A stretch of DNA of 64,000 nt from positions 1 through 64,000 of the forward strand of contig JAIBEZ010000112.1 of NCBI GenBank assembly GCA_019459485.1, read 5' to 3'. Shown here one piece after another: positions 24,197 to 34,777 of this stretch (within the stretch, counting starts at the first letter, position 1; every line of letters begins with the position of its first letter). This stretch comes from Prolixibacteraceae bacterium (GTDB taxonomy: Bacteria; Bacteroidota; Bacteroidia; Bacteroidales; Prolixibacteraceae). The position numbers and the translations under genes are program-made. The notes under the pieces are model-generated. The model did not search any database and was not told where the DNA came from. It worked only from the letters and a program-made list of their open reading frames with translations.

Positions 24197-26785
24197 ATGA
24201 ACTTTAATAATTTCACCATCAAGTCGCAGGAAGCTATCCAATATGCTTTTACGGTGGCTCAGGGCAACAATCAGCAAGCCATTGAAACAGGGCACATTTT
24301 GAAAGGGCTTTTTCATGAAGCCGAGAATGTAGTTGGGTTTTTGCTAAAAAAACTGGGCGCCAATCCCGTAGTAATTCAGCAAGCATTGGATCGCATTGTT
24401 GAATCGTACCCAAAAGTTACCGGCGGTGAACCTTATTTGTCTCAGGATTCAAACAGGGCTTTGCAAAAATCAATCGCCATCATGCAGGAAATGAACGATC
24501 AGTTTGTTTCGGTTGAGCATATTTTAATGGGACTTTTGGAAACCGGCGATACCATTAGCCGGATGCTGAAAGATGCCGGAGTGGCCAGAAAAGAACTGAA
24601 TATTGCAGTAAAAGAACTCCGGAAAGGCGCGAAAGTAGATAGCCAGAGCGCCGAAGATAAATTTGATTCGCTCAACCGTTTTGCAGTCAATCTGAACCAA
24701 CGAGCGCGCGACGGAAAACTCGACCCTGTCATTGGTCGTGACGATGAAATCCGGCGAATTTTGCAGATTTTATCGCGCCGCACAAAAAACAACCCGATTT
24801 TAATTGGCGAACCGGGAACCGGGAAGACCGCCATTGCCGAAGGACTGGCCCAACGAATCGTGCGCGGCGATGTACCCGAAAACCTGAAATCGAAACAGCT
24901 TTTTTCGCTCGATATGGGCGCCCTGATTGCGGGTGCCAAATACAAAGGCGAGTTTGAAGAACGGTTGAAAGCAGTTGTAAATGAGGTGATAGCTGCCGAT
25001 GGCGAAATTGTTCTTTTTATCGACGAAATCCATACGCTGGTTGGAGCTGGCAAAAGCGACGGAGCGATGGATGCCGCCAATATTCTGAAACCAGCCCTGG
25101 CGCGTGGTGAACTTCGCGCCATTGGTGCAACCACTTTAAATGAATACCAGAAATATTTCGAGAAAGACAAGGCTTTGGAGCGCCGTTTCCAGATTGTAAA
25201 TGTGGATGAACCCGATACTTTGAGCGCCATTGCCATTTTGCGCGGACTGAAGGAACGGTACGAAAACCACCACAAAGTGCGTATCAAAGATGAAGCGATC
25301 ATTGCTTCGGTCGAACTTTCGCAGCGGTACATCACCGAAAGGTTTTTACCCGATAAAGCCATCGACCTGATGGACGAAGCTGCAGCCCGTCTGCGCCTGG
25401 AAATGGATTCTGTTCCGCAGGAACTGGACGAAATAGATCGTAAAATAATGCAATTGGAGATCGAACGGGAAGCCATCAAACGCGAGAAAGATGAGAAAAA
25501 GCTTTCTATACTGAATGAGGAAATTGCCAACCTGAAACAGGAACAATCGAAATTCAGGGCTCAATGGCAACTCGAAAAATCACTTATCGATGGAATTCAG
25601 CAAAATAAACAGGAAATAGAATCCCTAAAACTGGAGGCTGAACAGGCTGAACGCTCCGGGGATTTTGGGCGGGTCGCCGAAATCAGGTATGGAAAAATTC
25701 AGGAGGCTGAAAAAGAAATAGAAAAGCTGAAAGCAGAATTAAACAGCCGTTCGGCAGAGCATCTGATCAAGGAAGAGGTCGATGCTGAAGATATTTCGCA
25801 AATTGTTTCGCGGTGGACGGGCATTCCGGTTTCCAGAATGTTGCAGAGTGAAAGGGAAAAATTACTTCACCTTGAAGATGAACTTCATCACCGTGTGGTT
25901 GGTCAGTATGAAGCCATTCACGCAGTTGCTGATGCGGTAAGGCGGAGTAGGGCGGGGCTTCAGGATGAAAAACGGCCGATCGGTTCGTTCATCTTTTTAG
26001 GCTCAACAGGTGTTGGAAAGACCGAATTGGCAAAGGCTTTGGCCGAATTTCTGTTCGACGATGAAAACATGCTGACCCGCATTGATATGTCGGAATATCA
26101 GGAGAAATTTTCGGTAACCCGGCTGATTGGTTCGCCCCCCGGATATGTTGGGTACGACGAAGGTGGTCAGTTAACCGAAGCGGTGCGCCGGAAACCTTAT
26201 TCGGTGGTTCTGTTTGACGAGATTGAAAAGGCGCATCCTGATGTTTTCAATGTGCTGCTGCAAGTCCTTGATGACGGTCGTTTGACCGATAACAAAGGAC
26301 GGGTTGCCAATTTCAAGAATACAATCATCATCATGACATCTAATATCGGTTCTCATCTGATTCAGGATAGGTTCGAAGAAATGAACGAGCGAAATCATGC
26401 GCAAATTGAAGAACAGACCCGTACCGATTTGTTCGATTTGCTCCGAAAAACCATTTCTCCTGAATTTCTTAACCGGATTGACGAAGTAATCATGTTTACC
26501 CCACTGACCAGAAAAGATGTGCATGAAATTGTAAAATTGCAGTTCAACCTAATCATGAAGCGTATTCCTGATAACAAGTTTACGATCGATATTTCGGAAG
26601 AAGCCATCGACTGGCTGGCAGCAGTTGGATATGACATTGCTCATGGCGCAAGGCCGGTAAAAAGAATACTGCAAAAATATGTGCTGAACGATTTGTCACG
26701 CGAAATCCTGGCAGGAAAAATGGAAAGCCGAAGCAAGGTGATAATCGGAGTAGAGAACGATGAAATTGTGTTCAAATATGAATAA
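24197..26785 (+). CDS. clpB: ATP-dependent disaggregase ClpB
   Basis: 862 residues, the standard ClpB length. The N-terminal double Clp repeat is followed by the first AAA+ domain with Walker [10 protein letters not shown] and Walker [10 protein letters not shown]. The coiled-coil middle domain at about 400-530 distinguishes ClpB from ClpA/ClpC. The second AAA+ domain has Walker [11 protein letters not shown] and Walker [10 protein letters not shown], then the D2-small domain ([12 protein letters not shown]). With DnaK it extracts and refolds aggregated proteins in the cytoplasm. It is convergent with the CIA30 gene and overlaps its 3' end by 14 bases. Confidence 0.97.
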   Translation: MNFNNFTIKSQEAIQYAFTVAQGNNQQAIETGHILKGLFHEAENVVGFLLKKLGANPVVIQQALDRIVESYPKVTGGEPYLSQDSNRALQKSIAIMQEMNDQFVSVEHILMGLLETGDTISRMLKDAGVARKELNIAVKELRKGAKVDSQSAEDKFDSLNRFAVNLNQRARDGKLDPVIGRDDEIRRILQILSRRTKNNPILIGEPGTGKTAIAEGLAQRIVRGDVPENLKSKQLFSLDMGALIAGAKYKGEFEERLKAVVNEVIAADGEIVLFIDEIHTLVGAGKSDGAMDAANILKPALARGELRAIGATTLNEYQKYFEKDKALERRFQIVNVDEPDTLSAIAILRGLKERYENHHKVRIKDEAIIASVELSQRYITERFLPDKAIDLMDEAAARLRLEMDSVPQELDEIDRKIMQLEIEREAIKREKDEKKLSILNEEIANLKQEQSKFRAQWQLEKSLIDGIQQNKQEIESLKLEAEQAERSGDFGRVAEIRYGKIQEAEKEIEKLKAELNSRSAEHLIKEEVDAEDISQIVSRWTGIPVSRMLQSEREKLLHLEDELHHRVVGQYEAIHAVADAVRRSRAGLQDEKRPIGSFIFLGSTGVGKTELAKALAEFLFDDENMLTRIDMSEYQEKFSVTRLIGSPPGYVGYDEGGQLTEAVRRKPYSVVLFDEIEKAHPDVFNVLLQVLDDGRLTDNKGRVANFKNTIIIMTSNIGSHLIQDRFEEMNERNHAQIEEQTRTDLFDLLRKTISPEFLNRIDEVIMFTPLTRKDVHEIVKLQFNLIMKRIPDNKFTIDISEEAIDWLAAVGYDIAHGARPVKRILQKYVLNDLSREILAGKMESRSKVIIGVENDEIVFKYE

Positions 26786-27347
26786 TAACCGAATCAATTT
26801 TCAGGCTAAAACTTCCGGATTGTTTCTCTGAAATTAGGAACCCAATCTGCTTTAAATTCAATTCTTTCAGGGGAGGAACATTACTTAGTGTTCTTCCCCT
26901 GAATGTTGGAGTAAAATCGACCGGTGAGAATTCGTGTTCTGTCCACTCATCCTTTTTTGTTCCGAAGTTGCAGGCATAAGCAACGCCGTCAAAATTCGCA
27001 TCTGAGCGGATTCTGAAACTGTATGTTTTACCGTCACCCTTTACCCGCAAAACTATTTTCTGAAAATTCCCGGTTGCCAGGGCTTTTAGCAATGCCCTTA
27101 CCGAAGCAAACCCGCCATTGTTTTCGAGCGAAAGATTGCCCCAAAAGTCAGCCGTCTGATCTGTATTGATTCTGAAACGGCCTTCTGACATTCCGCCCAT
27201 CACCCCATCGTTGATGATCTGCCATTCCAGATGATTGTCAGGGTTGAAATCTTCGAGTATTATTTTGTTCGTTGTCAACATGTTGTTCTGTTTATTCTGA
27301 ATTGTGACTGCCAGTAAAATTGTTAAAATTATCAGCATTGGGTTCAT
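26772..27347 (-). CDS. CIA30-family protein, exported
   Basis: 191 residues with a hydrophobic N-terminal segment ([13 protein letters not shown]) that may be a signal peptide or anchor. The rest matches CIA30: [48 protein letters not shown] and [17 protein letters not shown]. In eukaryotes CIA30 (NDUFAF1) helps assemble complex I. Bacterial homologues have a carbohydrate-binding-like beta-sandwich and no proven role. Its stop lies inside the clpB 3' end. Confidence 0.85.
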   Translation of the reverse strand: MNPMLIILTILLAVTIQNKQNNMLTTNKIILEDFNPDNHLEWQIINDGVMGGMSEGRFRINTDQTADFWGNLSLENNGGFASVRALLKALATGNFQKIVLRVKGDGKTYSFRIRSDANFDGVAYACNFGTKKDEWTEHEFSPVDFTPTFRGRTLSNVPPLKELNLKQIGFLISEKQSGSFSLKIDSVIIHI

Positions 27348-27508
27348 AAATCTTTTGAATTTAAATTCTGTTGGTTTAACCTGAAGATGATCGAATGGTT
27401 CATGCTTTTTTAAATTACGATGGAAGAAAATTTTATAATCTTGTGTTGTTTCAATTATAATGGAAATAGTTTCTATTTTTGGGTAAAACCACTATACCAC
27501 TGAAAACC

Positions 27509-30250
27509 ATGAAACGACTTCTCTTATTAATTCTTCTCGCCATTCTTTCAGGCTTTGCTGCCATAGCGGAAATTACCCCCGAAAAACTTACCTGCGAATA
27601 CCTGCAAAATCCTCCAGTGGTTGATGTTGCCCAACCCCGGCTGGCATGGGTGAACATAGCCGACAAAGGTGAACGCGGACAAACACAAACGGCCTGGCAA
27701 ATCAGGGTGGCTACTTCAAGAAAACTGCTGGAAAAACCTGATTTATGGGATAGTCAAAAAGTCGTCAGCAAGCAAAATAACCGGGTCCTTTATGCTGGAA
27801 AATCTTTGCAATCGCGCACTGAATGTTGGTGGCAAGTTCGGGTTTGGGACAAAAACGGAAATGTTTCAGACTGGAGCGAACCTGCTTCCTGGCGGATGGG
27901 AATCCTTTCTGCATCGGAATGGAAAGCCAAATGGATCGGCGCACCCTGGCAAGGCGAAGAAACACTTCCCAAGCCATCAAATCCGGGCGCTTTGCTTCCT
28001 GAAAAATTACCGCCGCCGGCGCCCATGTTCAGGAAAGAATTCAGACTTAATAAAAGGATTGAAAAAGCAGTGGCTTTTGTTACCGGACTCGGGTATTTTG
28101 AATTGTACCTGAACGGTGAAAAAGTGGGTGACGATGTACTGGTTCCGAATCAAACCAATTATGCGAAGCGTCCGGGATTAATCAATGAAGGTATTCCGCT
28201 GGAAGATAATTTCAGGGAATATAAGGTAATGTACCTGGCTTACGACATTAAAGACCAGTTAAACAGAGGCCGGAATGTCCTCGGTGGAATGATCGGAAAC
28301 GGTTTTTACAATCCGGCCAAACACTGGACTGCTGGATACGGAACTCCCCGTTTTCTGGTACAGGTTTACGTTACTTATGAAGATGGAACTGAGGAGATCA
28401 TTGTCAGCGACGAAAGCTGGAAGGCTGCGCAAAGCCCCATCCTGATGGACATGGTTTATTACGGAGAACACTACGATGCACGGAAAGAGCAGGCAGGATG
28501 GAGCGAACCCGATTTTGATGATTCAGAATGGCAGCCTGTGGCGATTCGTAAATCTCCGGAAGGAAAAATGGTGGCTCATACCGCCAATCCTGACAAGGTA
28601 ATGGAGCGACTGGAACCAGTTAAAATTGAAAAACTGGCCAATGGAAATTATCATGTCGATTTTGGTGTTGAGGTTTCGGGTTGGATTCGGCTGGATCGGG
28701 TAGTGGGTCCTGAAGGACATAAAATTGACATCAAATACCTCTGCAATACTTATTCAGGCGACAATTCATATATTTTCAAAGGAGAGGGGCGGGAATCGTA
28801 TGCAGCCCGTTTCAATTGGTTTATTTTTAGTGCTGTCGAAATCGTTAATTGGCCTGGCGAGCTCAAAGCCGATCATATTACTGCCGAAGTGGTTCATACT
28901 TACGTGGAGGAATCGGCCACGTTCGAAACCTCGAATCCACTTTTTAACGACATCAACAAAATATGGCGCAGAAGCCAGACAGACAACATGCACGGCGGCA
29001 TTGCCAGCGATTGTCCGCACCGCGAACGCTCAGCCTACACGGGAGATGGGCAGGTTGCCTGCGTAATGGTAATGCACAATTACGATGCGCAGAATTTTTA
29101 TCACAAATGGATTCAGGATATTTTGGGCGCACAGGATTTAAAAACCGGATATGTTCCAAACGGCGCGCCGTGGCAGCCGGGTTGCGGAGGCGGTGTGGCC
29201 TGGGGAGCAGCCATTTGCGTCATGCCCTGGGAATTTTACCTGCATTACGGTGCCAAAGATATGCTCGAAGACAATTTCGTTGGCATGAAGGAGTACGTCC
29301 GCTACATGCAAACATGGGTTGACAAAGATGGGATCATGCATTCGAAGCGGGTTGGAAAAGACGGCAAAGTGCTTAAATGGTTCAACCTGGGCGATTGGGT
29401 TGCTCCCGGAGTTTTGCCTCCTGATGAAATGGTTCACACATTTTACTTGTGGCGATGTGCCGACATCACAGCTCAGGCGGCAAAAGCGCTGGGCAGATCT
29501 GACGATGCAAAAAAATATGCCGACCTGGCCGAACAAACCCATAAAGCTTTTCAGAAAAAATTCTACAATGAGAAAAAAGGTAGCTACGGAAAAGCCGGGG
29601 GTAACATTTTTGCCCTGAAAATGGGAATTCCTGCCGATCAGTACCCAAAAGTTATTGCGGCGTTGAAAGCCGACATCAAAGCCAATAAAGGGCATTTGGA
29701 TACCGGTATTTTTGGCACCCAGTTCTTCTTCGAAGTGCTGTCGGAAAATGGGATGCACGATTTGGCTTACGAAGCAATTAATAAAAAAGAAGAACCCGGC
29801 TTTGGCCACTGGCTAGAACTGGGCTCGACCACCACCCGCGAACAATGGAGCGAAGAAGGTTCGCACAATCATCCCATGTTTGGCGGTGGACTTGTTTGGT
29901 TTTACCGGAAACTCGCCGGAATGAATGCTGATCCGGATCAGCCTGGTTACAAGCATATTGTTTTCCGTCCGCAACCGGTTGGTGAAGTTACATTTGCGAA
30001 GTATTTTAACCAGACACCTAATGGAGAGGCAGGTATTCACTGGAAAATGGAAGATCAGCAATTCGTTGTGCAGATAACTGTTCCGGTTGGGAGCGAGGCA
30101 ACTGTTTATGTGCCCATACTGAAAGAGAAAAGTATAACCGAAAACGGACGCTCAATTGCCGATTCGAAAGATATAAAATTTCAGAAGGAAGAAGATGGTT
30201 ACCAGGTATTTGCCGTTAAAAGCGGACTGTATCAGTTTGTGTCAAAATAG
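27509..30250 (+). CDS. Alpha-L-rhamnosidase, GH78 family, secreted
   Basis: 913 residues from the ATG at 27509, which opens the signal peptide MKRLLLLILLAILSGFAAIA; the tracked ORF begins 10 codons earlier. N-terminal beta domains follow (PRLAWVN, WQIRVATS, WWQVRVWD). After these come the rhamnosidase N domain (KAVAFVTGLGYFELYLNGEK) and an (alpha/alpha)6 catalytic domain with the family signature ASDCPHRERSAYTGDGQ near residue 510. A C-terminal beta-sandwich ends the protein. It would cut terminal alpha-L-rhamnose from plant or algal polysaccharides or glycosides in the periplasm. No SusC/SusD pair is next to it, so it is not in an evident polysaccharide-utilisation locus. A TATTTTTG box lies 28 bases before the start. 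Confidence 0.92.
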   Translation: MKRLLLLILLAILSGFAAIAEITPEKLTCEYLQNPPVVDVAQPRLAWVNIADKGERGQTQTAWQIRVATSRKLLEKPDLWDSQKVVSKQNNRVLYAGKSLQSRTECWWQVRVWDKNGNVSDWSEPASWRMGILSASEWKAKWIGAPWQGEETLPKPSNPGALLPEKLPPPAPMFRKEFRLNKRIEKAVAFVTGLGYFELYLNGEKVGDDVLVPNQTNYAKRPGLINEGIPLEDNFREYKVMYLAYDIKDQLNRGRNVLGGMIGNGFYNPAKHWTAGYGTPRFLVQVYVTYEDGTEEIIVSDESWKAAQSPILMDMVYYGEHYDARKEQAGWSEPDFDDSEWQPVAIRKSPEGKMVAHTANPDKVMERLEPVKIEKLANGNYHVDFGVEVSGWIRLDRVVGPEGHKIDIKYLCNTYSGDNSYIFKGEGRESYAARFNWFIFSAVEIVNWPGELKADHITAEVVHTYVEESATFETSNPLFNDINKIWRRSQTDNMHGGIASDCPHRERSAYTGDGQVACVMVMHNYDAQNFYHKWIQDILGAQDLKTGYVPNGAPWQPGCGGGVAWGAAICVMPWEFYLHYGAKDMLEDNFVGMKEYVRYMQTWVDKDGIMHSKRVGKDGKVLKWFNLGDWVAPGVLPPDEMVHTFYLWRCADITAQAAKALGRSDDAKKYADLAEQTHKAFQKKFYNEKKGSYGKAGGNIFALKMGIPADQYPKVIAALKADIKANKGHLDTGIFGTQFFFEVLSENGMHDLAYEAINKKEEPGFGHWLELGSTTTREQWSEEGSHNHPMFGGGLVWFYRKLAGMNADPDQPGYKHIVFRPQPVGEVTFAKYFNQTPNGEAGIHWKMEDQQFVVQITVPVGSEATVYVPILKEKSITENGRSIADSKDIKFQKEEDGYQVFAVKSGLYQFVSK

Positions 30251-30295
30251 AAATAGTAAATCCGGCAGAAAAAGGAATCTACCAATATTTAGTGC

Positions 30296-30318
30296 TGAGG
30301 CGGATGGTAACCGCCTCA
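30296..30318. terminator. Hairpin between convergent genes
   Basis: TGAGGCGG / CCGCCTCA form an 8-bp stem with a 7-base loop, followed by ATCTTTT on the plus strand. It lies between the rhamnosidase stop and the convergent glutamine synthetase stop and may serve the rhamnosidase transcript. Confidence 0.6.
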
Positions 30319-30347
30319 ATCTTTTAAATTTCAGATTTATATAAAAA

Positions 30348-31841
30348 TTACTGACAATGAATATATCTTCTCACCAGATCCCTTGCTGCTTCGGGGTTTC
30401 CTTCCAGTTCTTTGCTTAAATTTTTATCCTGAAAGGTAGTCAGCGAGTCGATTGTATGGTCGATCAATCGTTTTGGGAAGATGCCATTGTTCTCAAATAT
30501 TTCACGCTTCGATTTTAATCTTTCAGCCGATTCTACACAGGAGGCCGGAAGTTGTTGCAATTCCTGTTTGGGCAGACTCCTGAAAATATTTCCTTCCACA
30601 TAAAGCTGATCAGCCAGTTCGAGCGCATTGGGCAGTTGGATTCCATGCAGTGAGGCAACGATGAGTCCGGCCAGAATCAGGTGAATATTTGCACTTCCAT
30701 CCGGAACACGGAACTCGAAAGTTTGCCGGCTATCACCATTTTTGGCCGACACTTTCACATCAGGATTTGCCAGGGCAGCCATGTTCTTTTTGCCATTCCA
30801 GCCCAGCGGAACGCGAACCAGCGCCGATCGGTTCCGATCGCCCCAGCAGATCCGTGTTGGTGCTTCCTGATTGGGAACCAGACGCAGGTAGGAGGTAGGG
30901 ATGGTGTTTCCAAAAGCTGTCAGAGCATCGGCAGCGTCGAGTATTCCGGCAATCATTTGGCGTGCTGTAACCGATAGTTTCCCATCTTCCAATACGATGT
31001 TTTTCCCGTCTTTTTCAACCAGCATGTGAAAATGCAGGCCACTGCCGGCTTTTCCAACGGTAATCTTTGGCGCGAAACTGATTTCAACTTTTCGTGTTTC
31101 GGCCAGCATTCGCAAAATCCATTTTGCAACGATGAGTTGATCGGCAGCTGATTCAGGATCGGTGGGCAAAAACTCGATTTCGTGCTGTTCAAAAGCTTCG
31201 TCGCCCAGCGAAAAGTTGCCAACTTCGGAATGCCCGTATTTTATTTTTCCACCACAGGCAGCAATCAGTTTGATGGCTTCCTTGCGCATTCCCTCGAATT
31301 TGGCGAAGGGTTCCGATTCGTGGTAGCCTTTCTGGTCGGTTGCCGGGAAAAGCCCTTCGTGTTTGCTGTTCACGTAATATTCCAGTTCACCCATCATTTT
31401 CATGTCCATTCCGGTAGTTTTGCGGAAATGCGTAATGGCTTTTTTCAATACGTTTTCAGGAGAAAGCTCCAGCTGATTGCCTTCGAAATCGAAAAAAGAA
31501 CAAAGCAATTCCAGCGCGGGATCTTCCTGAAATGGATTGATGAAAGCCGTGCGGTAGCGCGGAACAACATATAAATCAGAACTTCCGGTTTCCATAAACG
31601 GGAAAAGGCTCGAACCATCCACACGTTCGCCAAAAGTGAGAATGCTTTCCAGATGCTCGTGTCCGGTGATTACAAAATTAAGGGTTTTTAAACGTCCATC
31701 GTCGGCTACATACCTGAAATTCAGTTGCTGAATCCGGTTTCCTTCGATGTATTTGATTAGGTCTTCGCGCGTAAATTGTTCGGCTGGTTTTTGAAGATAG
31801 CGCACCAGCGGATTCGGATTAAACGAGAATTGACTTTCCAT
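30348..31841 (-). CDS. Glutamine synthetase family protein
   Basis: 497 residues, near the type I/II boundary in size. It has the beta-grasp N-terminal part (about 25-115), then catalytic motifs in order: MMGELEYYVN (metal-binding Glu), GKAGSGLHFHM (a variant of the GSGMHxH loop), the ATP-binding segment and CWGDRNRSALVRVPLGW, ending with FEFRVPDGSANIHLILAGL. It condenses ammonia and glutamate using ATP. No Tyr adenylylation site typical of enterobacterial GlnA is obvious. It stands alone, so it may be a second glutamine synthetase or a related gamma-glutamyl ligase. Confidence 0.88.
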   Translation of the reverse strand: MESQFSFNPNPLVRYLQKPAEQFTREDLIKYIEGNRIQQLNFRYVADDGRLKTLNFVITGHEHLESILTFGERVDGSSLFPFMETGSSDLYVVPRYRTAFINPFQEDPALELLCSFFDFEGNQLELSPENVLKKAITHFRKTTGMDMKMMGELEYYVNSKHEGLFPATDQKGYHESEPFAKFEGMRKEAIKLIAACGGKIKYGHSEVGNFSLGDEAFEQHEIEFLPTDPESAADQLIVAKWILRMLAETRKVEISFAPKITVGKAGSGLHFHMLVEKDGKNIVLEDGKLSVTARQMIAGILDAADALTAFGNTIPTSYLRLVPNQEAPTRICWGDRNRSALVRVPLGWNGKKNMAALANPDVKVSAKNGDSRQTFEFRVPDGSANIHLILAGLIVASLHGIQLPNALELADQLYVEGNIFRSLPKQELQQLPASCVESAERLKSKREIFENNGIFPKRLIDHTIDSLTTFQDKNLSKELEGNPEAARDLVRRYIHCQ

Positions 31842-32161
31842 GGCATTTGAAATTTAAGAATCGGGAAAAACAAAAAAGATGACCTCGATTTGAACCACCG
31901 AACTTAGATGATTCAGTGCTTACAAATGCTGCGAAAGGTCATTCATAACTGGTGATTAAAATCAATAAAACAGTAAAAAAATGAAAATTCCTGTACCAAA
32001 GACAAAAGAGGCGACTCTGGACAAAGCCATATTACCACAGCATTCGTTATAGAACCGTTTTATTTTGTGTGGAGTGCTGCATTAATTGTTCATGATTGAA
32101 CTAATTTCGTATATTTAATCATAAATAGGCTTGGCAGTTAAACTCTTTCAATTGGGTTTTT
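31842..32161. other. Divergent intergenic region, 320 bp
   Basis: It separates the glutamine synthetase (minus) from the CPBP gene (plus). I see an AT-rich stretch with TATATTTA at about 32110 that may be a weak -7 element for the plus strand. A 23-codon ORF at 31981 has no supporting feature. Confidence 0.45.
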
Positions 32162-32875
32162 ATGAATTGCTTTTCGGATAAAACAGAATTGCTCCTGTTC
32201 ATATCGGCAATCGCGGTTGCTACAGTTGGATTCTTGAGTTATTACTATTTGTCGGTATCAGGATCAATTATAAGTCTGCTAAAAACAGAAAAGGGAAAAC
32301 CAATTTATGTTTTATACCAGCGCCTTCTGGGAGTTGTCATTTTAGGATTTTTGCCGTTGGTTGTTATTTTTATTTCAGGAACAAAAAAACTCAGTAATTT
32401 TGGTGTTGTCTGGCCGGATTCAGAATCTTATTTCTGGACAATGATACTTTCATTGGTAATTGTTCCAGTGTCTTATTTTAATTCACGAACAACAGAGAAT
32501 CTGAAAATGTACCCTCAAATCAGAGAAAAAGAATGGTCAACCGGAATGTTGATAATAAGTGCATTGAGTTGGATCGCTTATCTTTTAGCCTATGAATTTC
32601 TTTTCCGTGGATTCCTCTTTTTTGCAGCGCTACCTGTTTTAGGACTGTTTTTCTCGATCGTATTAAATACGATCATTTATGCATTGGTTCATCTTCACAA
32701 AGGGTTTAAAGAAATTACTGGATCAGTGCCTTTGGGAATTTTGCTTTGTTACCTTACCTATCTGACAGGTACTATTTGGGTCGCTGTTTTTACACATATC
32801 ATTTTGGCATTATCAAGTGAATGGTTTTCACTCTGGGCTCATCCAGACATGGTTGTTAAAACGAATCGGCTATGA
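32162..32875 (+). CDS. CPBP-family intramembrane metalloprotease-like protein
   Basis: 237 residues with about six to seven hydrophobic segments. The CPBP/Abi core is visible: AYEFLFRGFLFF (motif E-x-x-x-R-G, with the first Glu of the usual EE replaced by Tyr), then IIYALVHLHKG with the His of motif 2. Family members cut substrates in the membrane or act as prenyl-protein-processing relatives; the substrate here is unknown. The stop overlaps the next start by 4 bases (ATGA), so it is coupled to the epimerase gene. Confidence 0.75.
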   Translation: MNCFSDKTELLLFISAIAVATVGFLSYYYLSVSGSIISLLKTEKGKPIYVLYQRLLGVVILGFLPLVVIFISGTKKLSNFGVVWPDSESYFWTMILSLVIVPVSYFNSRTTENLKMYPQIREKEWSTGMLIISALSWIAYLLAYEFLFRGFLFFAALPVLGLFFSIVLNTIIYALVHLHKGFKEITGSVPLGILLCYLTYLTGTIWVAVFTHIILALSSEWFSLWAHPDMVVKTNRL

Positions 32876-33858
32876 AGATATTTGTAAGTGGTGCAACAGG
32901 TTTTATCGGAAGCAGGCTGGCATTGCGGCTGGCAAACGACGGGCATCAGGTACACGCCCTCTATCGGGACGAAAACAAAACAGCAATCATTAAACATCCG
33001 AATATTAAATTGTTCAAAGGCGATATTCTGGATTTTGAAAGCCTGATAAAGCCTGTTGAGGGTTGTTCCCAAATCTATCATACCGCTGCTTTTGCCTGTG
33101 TTTGGGACAAAGATCTGTCGTTGATTTACCGGCAAAACATTGAAGGTACAATGAATATCGTCAGGGCAGGTATAATTTCAGGAGTTGAGAAGATCGTATG
33201 CACATCGACCGCAGGAGTGCTAGGCCCATCCTTTTTTGGCGTAATGGTTGATGAAAATACTCCGCGCCCGTTAAGATATTTCATTGATTATGAAAGGTCA
33301 AAAATGATGATGGAAACAATTCTGAAAACACTTTCAATAACTGGTCCTGAGATTGTAATCGTAAATCCAAGTCGGGTTTATGGCCCTGGAATTCTAAGTG
33401 AAAGTAATGGCATTACGCGCATTATTCAGGATTATTTACATGGAAAATGGAGAATAATTCCAGGCAATGGGAAAAGTATTGGGAATTATGTCTTTGTCGA
33501 AGATGTTGTGACTGGCCATATTCAGGCAATGGAAAAAGGAAAATCAGGAGAAAGGTATGTATTGGGTGGCACAAATATGACCTTCAATGAATTATTCGGT
33601 GTATTGGAAGAATTAACAGGAAAGAGATATTTTATGATTCACCTGCCGCTTCCAATAATGCAAATGATTTCAAAAATTATGCTGCTAATTGCCCGAATTT
33701 CGGGAACAGCTCCACTTATCACTCCGGCTTTGGTTCGAAAATACAATCATAACTGGAATTTATCAAGTGCAAAAGCTGAGAGGGAGCTTGATTACAAACC
33801 GGTAGATTTTAAAACCGGTGCAGGAATAACGATTAATTGGTTAAAAAACTTGAATTAA
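32872..33858 (+). CDS. NAD-dependent epimerase/dehydratase
   Basis: 328 residues, extended SDR. It has the Rossmann motif VSGATGFIGSRLA, the TAA-type strand YHTAAFACVWD, the active Ser/Thr in VCTSTAGVLG and Tyr-x-x-x-Lys in FIDYERSKMMME. The C-terminal half carries hydrophobic segments (IMQMISKIMLLIARI). It resembles 3-beta-hydroxysteroid-dehydrogenase-like and sugar epimerases; the substrate cannot be told. It sits between the CPBP gene and a classical SDR, probably one operon. Confidence 0.85.
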   Translation: MKIFVSGATGFIGSRLALRLANDGHQVHALYRDENKTAIIKHPNIKLFKGDILDFESLIKPVEGCSQIYHTAAFACVWDKDLSLIYRQNIEGTMNIVRAGIISGVEKIVCTSTAGVLGPSFFGVMVDENTPRPLRYFIDYERSKMMMETILKTLSITGPEIVIVNPSRVYGPGILSESNGITRIIQDYLHGKWRIIPGNGKSIGNYVFVEDVVTGHIQAMEKGKSGERYVLGGTNMTFNELFGVLEELTGKRYFMIHLPLPIMQMISKIMLLIARISGTAPLITPALVRKYNHNWNLSSAKAERELDYKPVDFKTGAGITINWLKNLN

Positions 33859-33862
33859 AAAT

Positions 33863-34666
33863 ATGAACCGAACAGTTTATACACTGATTACCGGCGCCAG
33901 TTCAGGTATTGGCAAATCAATCGCATGGTATTGCGGAAGTTTGGGGATGAATCTGGTTCTGGTTTCGCTGCCTGATGAAAGTTTGGAAAAAGTTGCAAAT
34001 GAAATTGCAGAAAAGCACCAGGTAAAGACCGCTTTTTTCGAAACCGACCTGACCAAACATGATTCACCCGAAGAAGTCTTTGGCTGGACCCAGCGCAATA
34101 ATCTGGATGTTAATATTTTGGTTAACAATGCCGGTGTGGCCGGAGCTTCAGTTTTCGAAACGTCGGATGTCAAATACATTGATGACCGCATTTTGTTGAA
34201 TATTAGAGCTCTCGTTATGCTGTCGAGGTTTTATCTGCCCGTTTTGAGAACTCATGAAAAGTCGTATATCCTGAATGTGGGTAGTCTTGCAGCTTTTTGG
34301 CCAATTCCATATAAGAGTTTATACTCCTCAAGCAAAGTATTTGTGTTGTATTTCAGCAAATCCATACGCAGCGAATTGAGAGGAACCGGGGTAAGTATAT
34401 CTGTACTGTGCCCAAATGGAGTGAGAACAAATGGTACAACCAATGTAAGAATAAATTCTCACGGAAAAATCGGACGGTTAACCGAGTTAAGCGTCGGTGC
34501 AGTTGCCAAAGCTGGGATCGATGGAATGCTAAAGCGAAAATTTGTAATTATTCCAGGTAGAATAAATTGGCTCGTCCTTGCCTTAGGAAAGATTCTTCCC
34601 CCAGCAATTCTGCAAAAATTACTCGCCAAAGAGTTTATGAAAGAAGTGCTGGCAACCCGAAATTGA
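33863..34666 (+). CDS. Short-chain dehydrogenase/reductase
   Basis: 267 residues, classical SDR. It has the TGASSGIGKSIA cofactor loop, LVNNAGVAGASVF, the catalytic Ser in NVGSLAAF and Y-x-x-x-K in LYSSSKVFV. The position after the second strand (LVLVSLPDES) does not clearly favour NADP. A C-terminal segment (LVLALGKILPPAIL) is hydrophobic, so it may be membrane-associated and act on a lipid. It follows the epimerase gene after 4 bases. Confidence 0.87.
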   Translation: MNRTVYTLITGASSGIGKSIAWYCGSLGMNLVLVSLPDESLEKVANEIAEKHQVKTAFFETDLTKHDSPEEVFGWTQRNNLDVNILVNNAGVAGASVFETSDVKYIDDRILLNIRALVMLSRFYLPVLRTHEKSYILNVGSLAAFWPIPYKSLYSSSKVFVLYFSKSIRSELRGTGVSISVLCPNGVRTNGTTNVRINSHGKIGRLTELSVGAVAKAGIDGMLKRKFVIIPGRINWLVLALGKILPPAILQKLLAKEFMKEVLATRN

Positions 34667-34735
34667 ATCAATAGGGTGAATCATTTCAGTTTGAAAGTCT
34701 TAAATGAAATTTTCCCCTGAATTATTGCAATCGAC

Positions 34736-34772
34736 CATAAAAAAAAGAGCCACTCTGTTCGAATGGCTCTTT
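34736..34772 (-). terminator. Intrinsic terminator of the rhodanese-YeeE genes
   Basis: On the minus strand AAAGAGCCA / TGGCTCTTT form a 9-bp stem, followed by a run of T. It lies 6 bases after the rhodanese stop and also separates it from the convergent SDR gene. Confidence 0.8.
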
Positions 34773-34777
34773 GCATA

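Noticed and set aside
24499-25530. 343-codon ORF antisense to clpB, the longest shadow in the track
   Set aside because: Ser/Arg-rich composition typical of a reverse-strand reading of a conserved gene; clpB is certain on the other strand.
28963-29809. Several overlapping ORFs on both strands inside the GH78 gene
   Set aside because: All lie in other frames of a clear rhamnosidase with intact signature motifs.
31981-32052. 23-codon ORF between glutamine synthetase and the CPBP gene as a leader peptide
   Set aside because: No terminator or alternative hairpin follows it and its codons show no bias.
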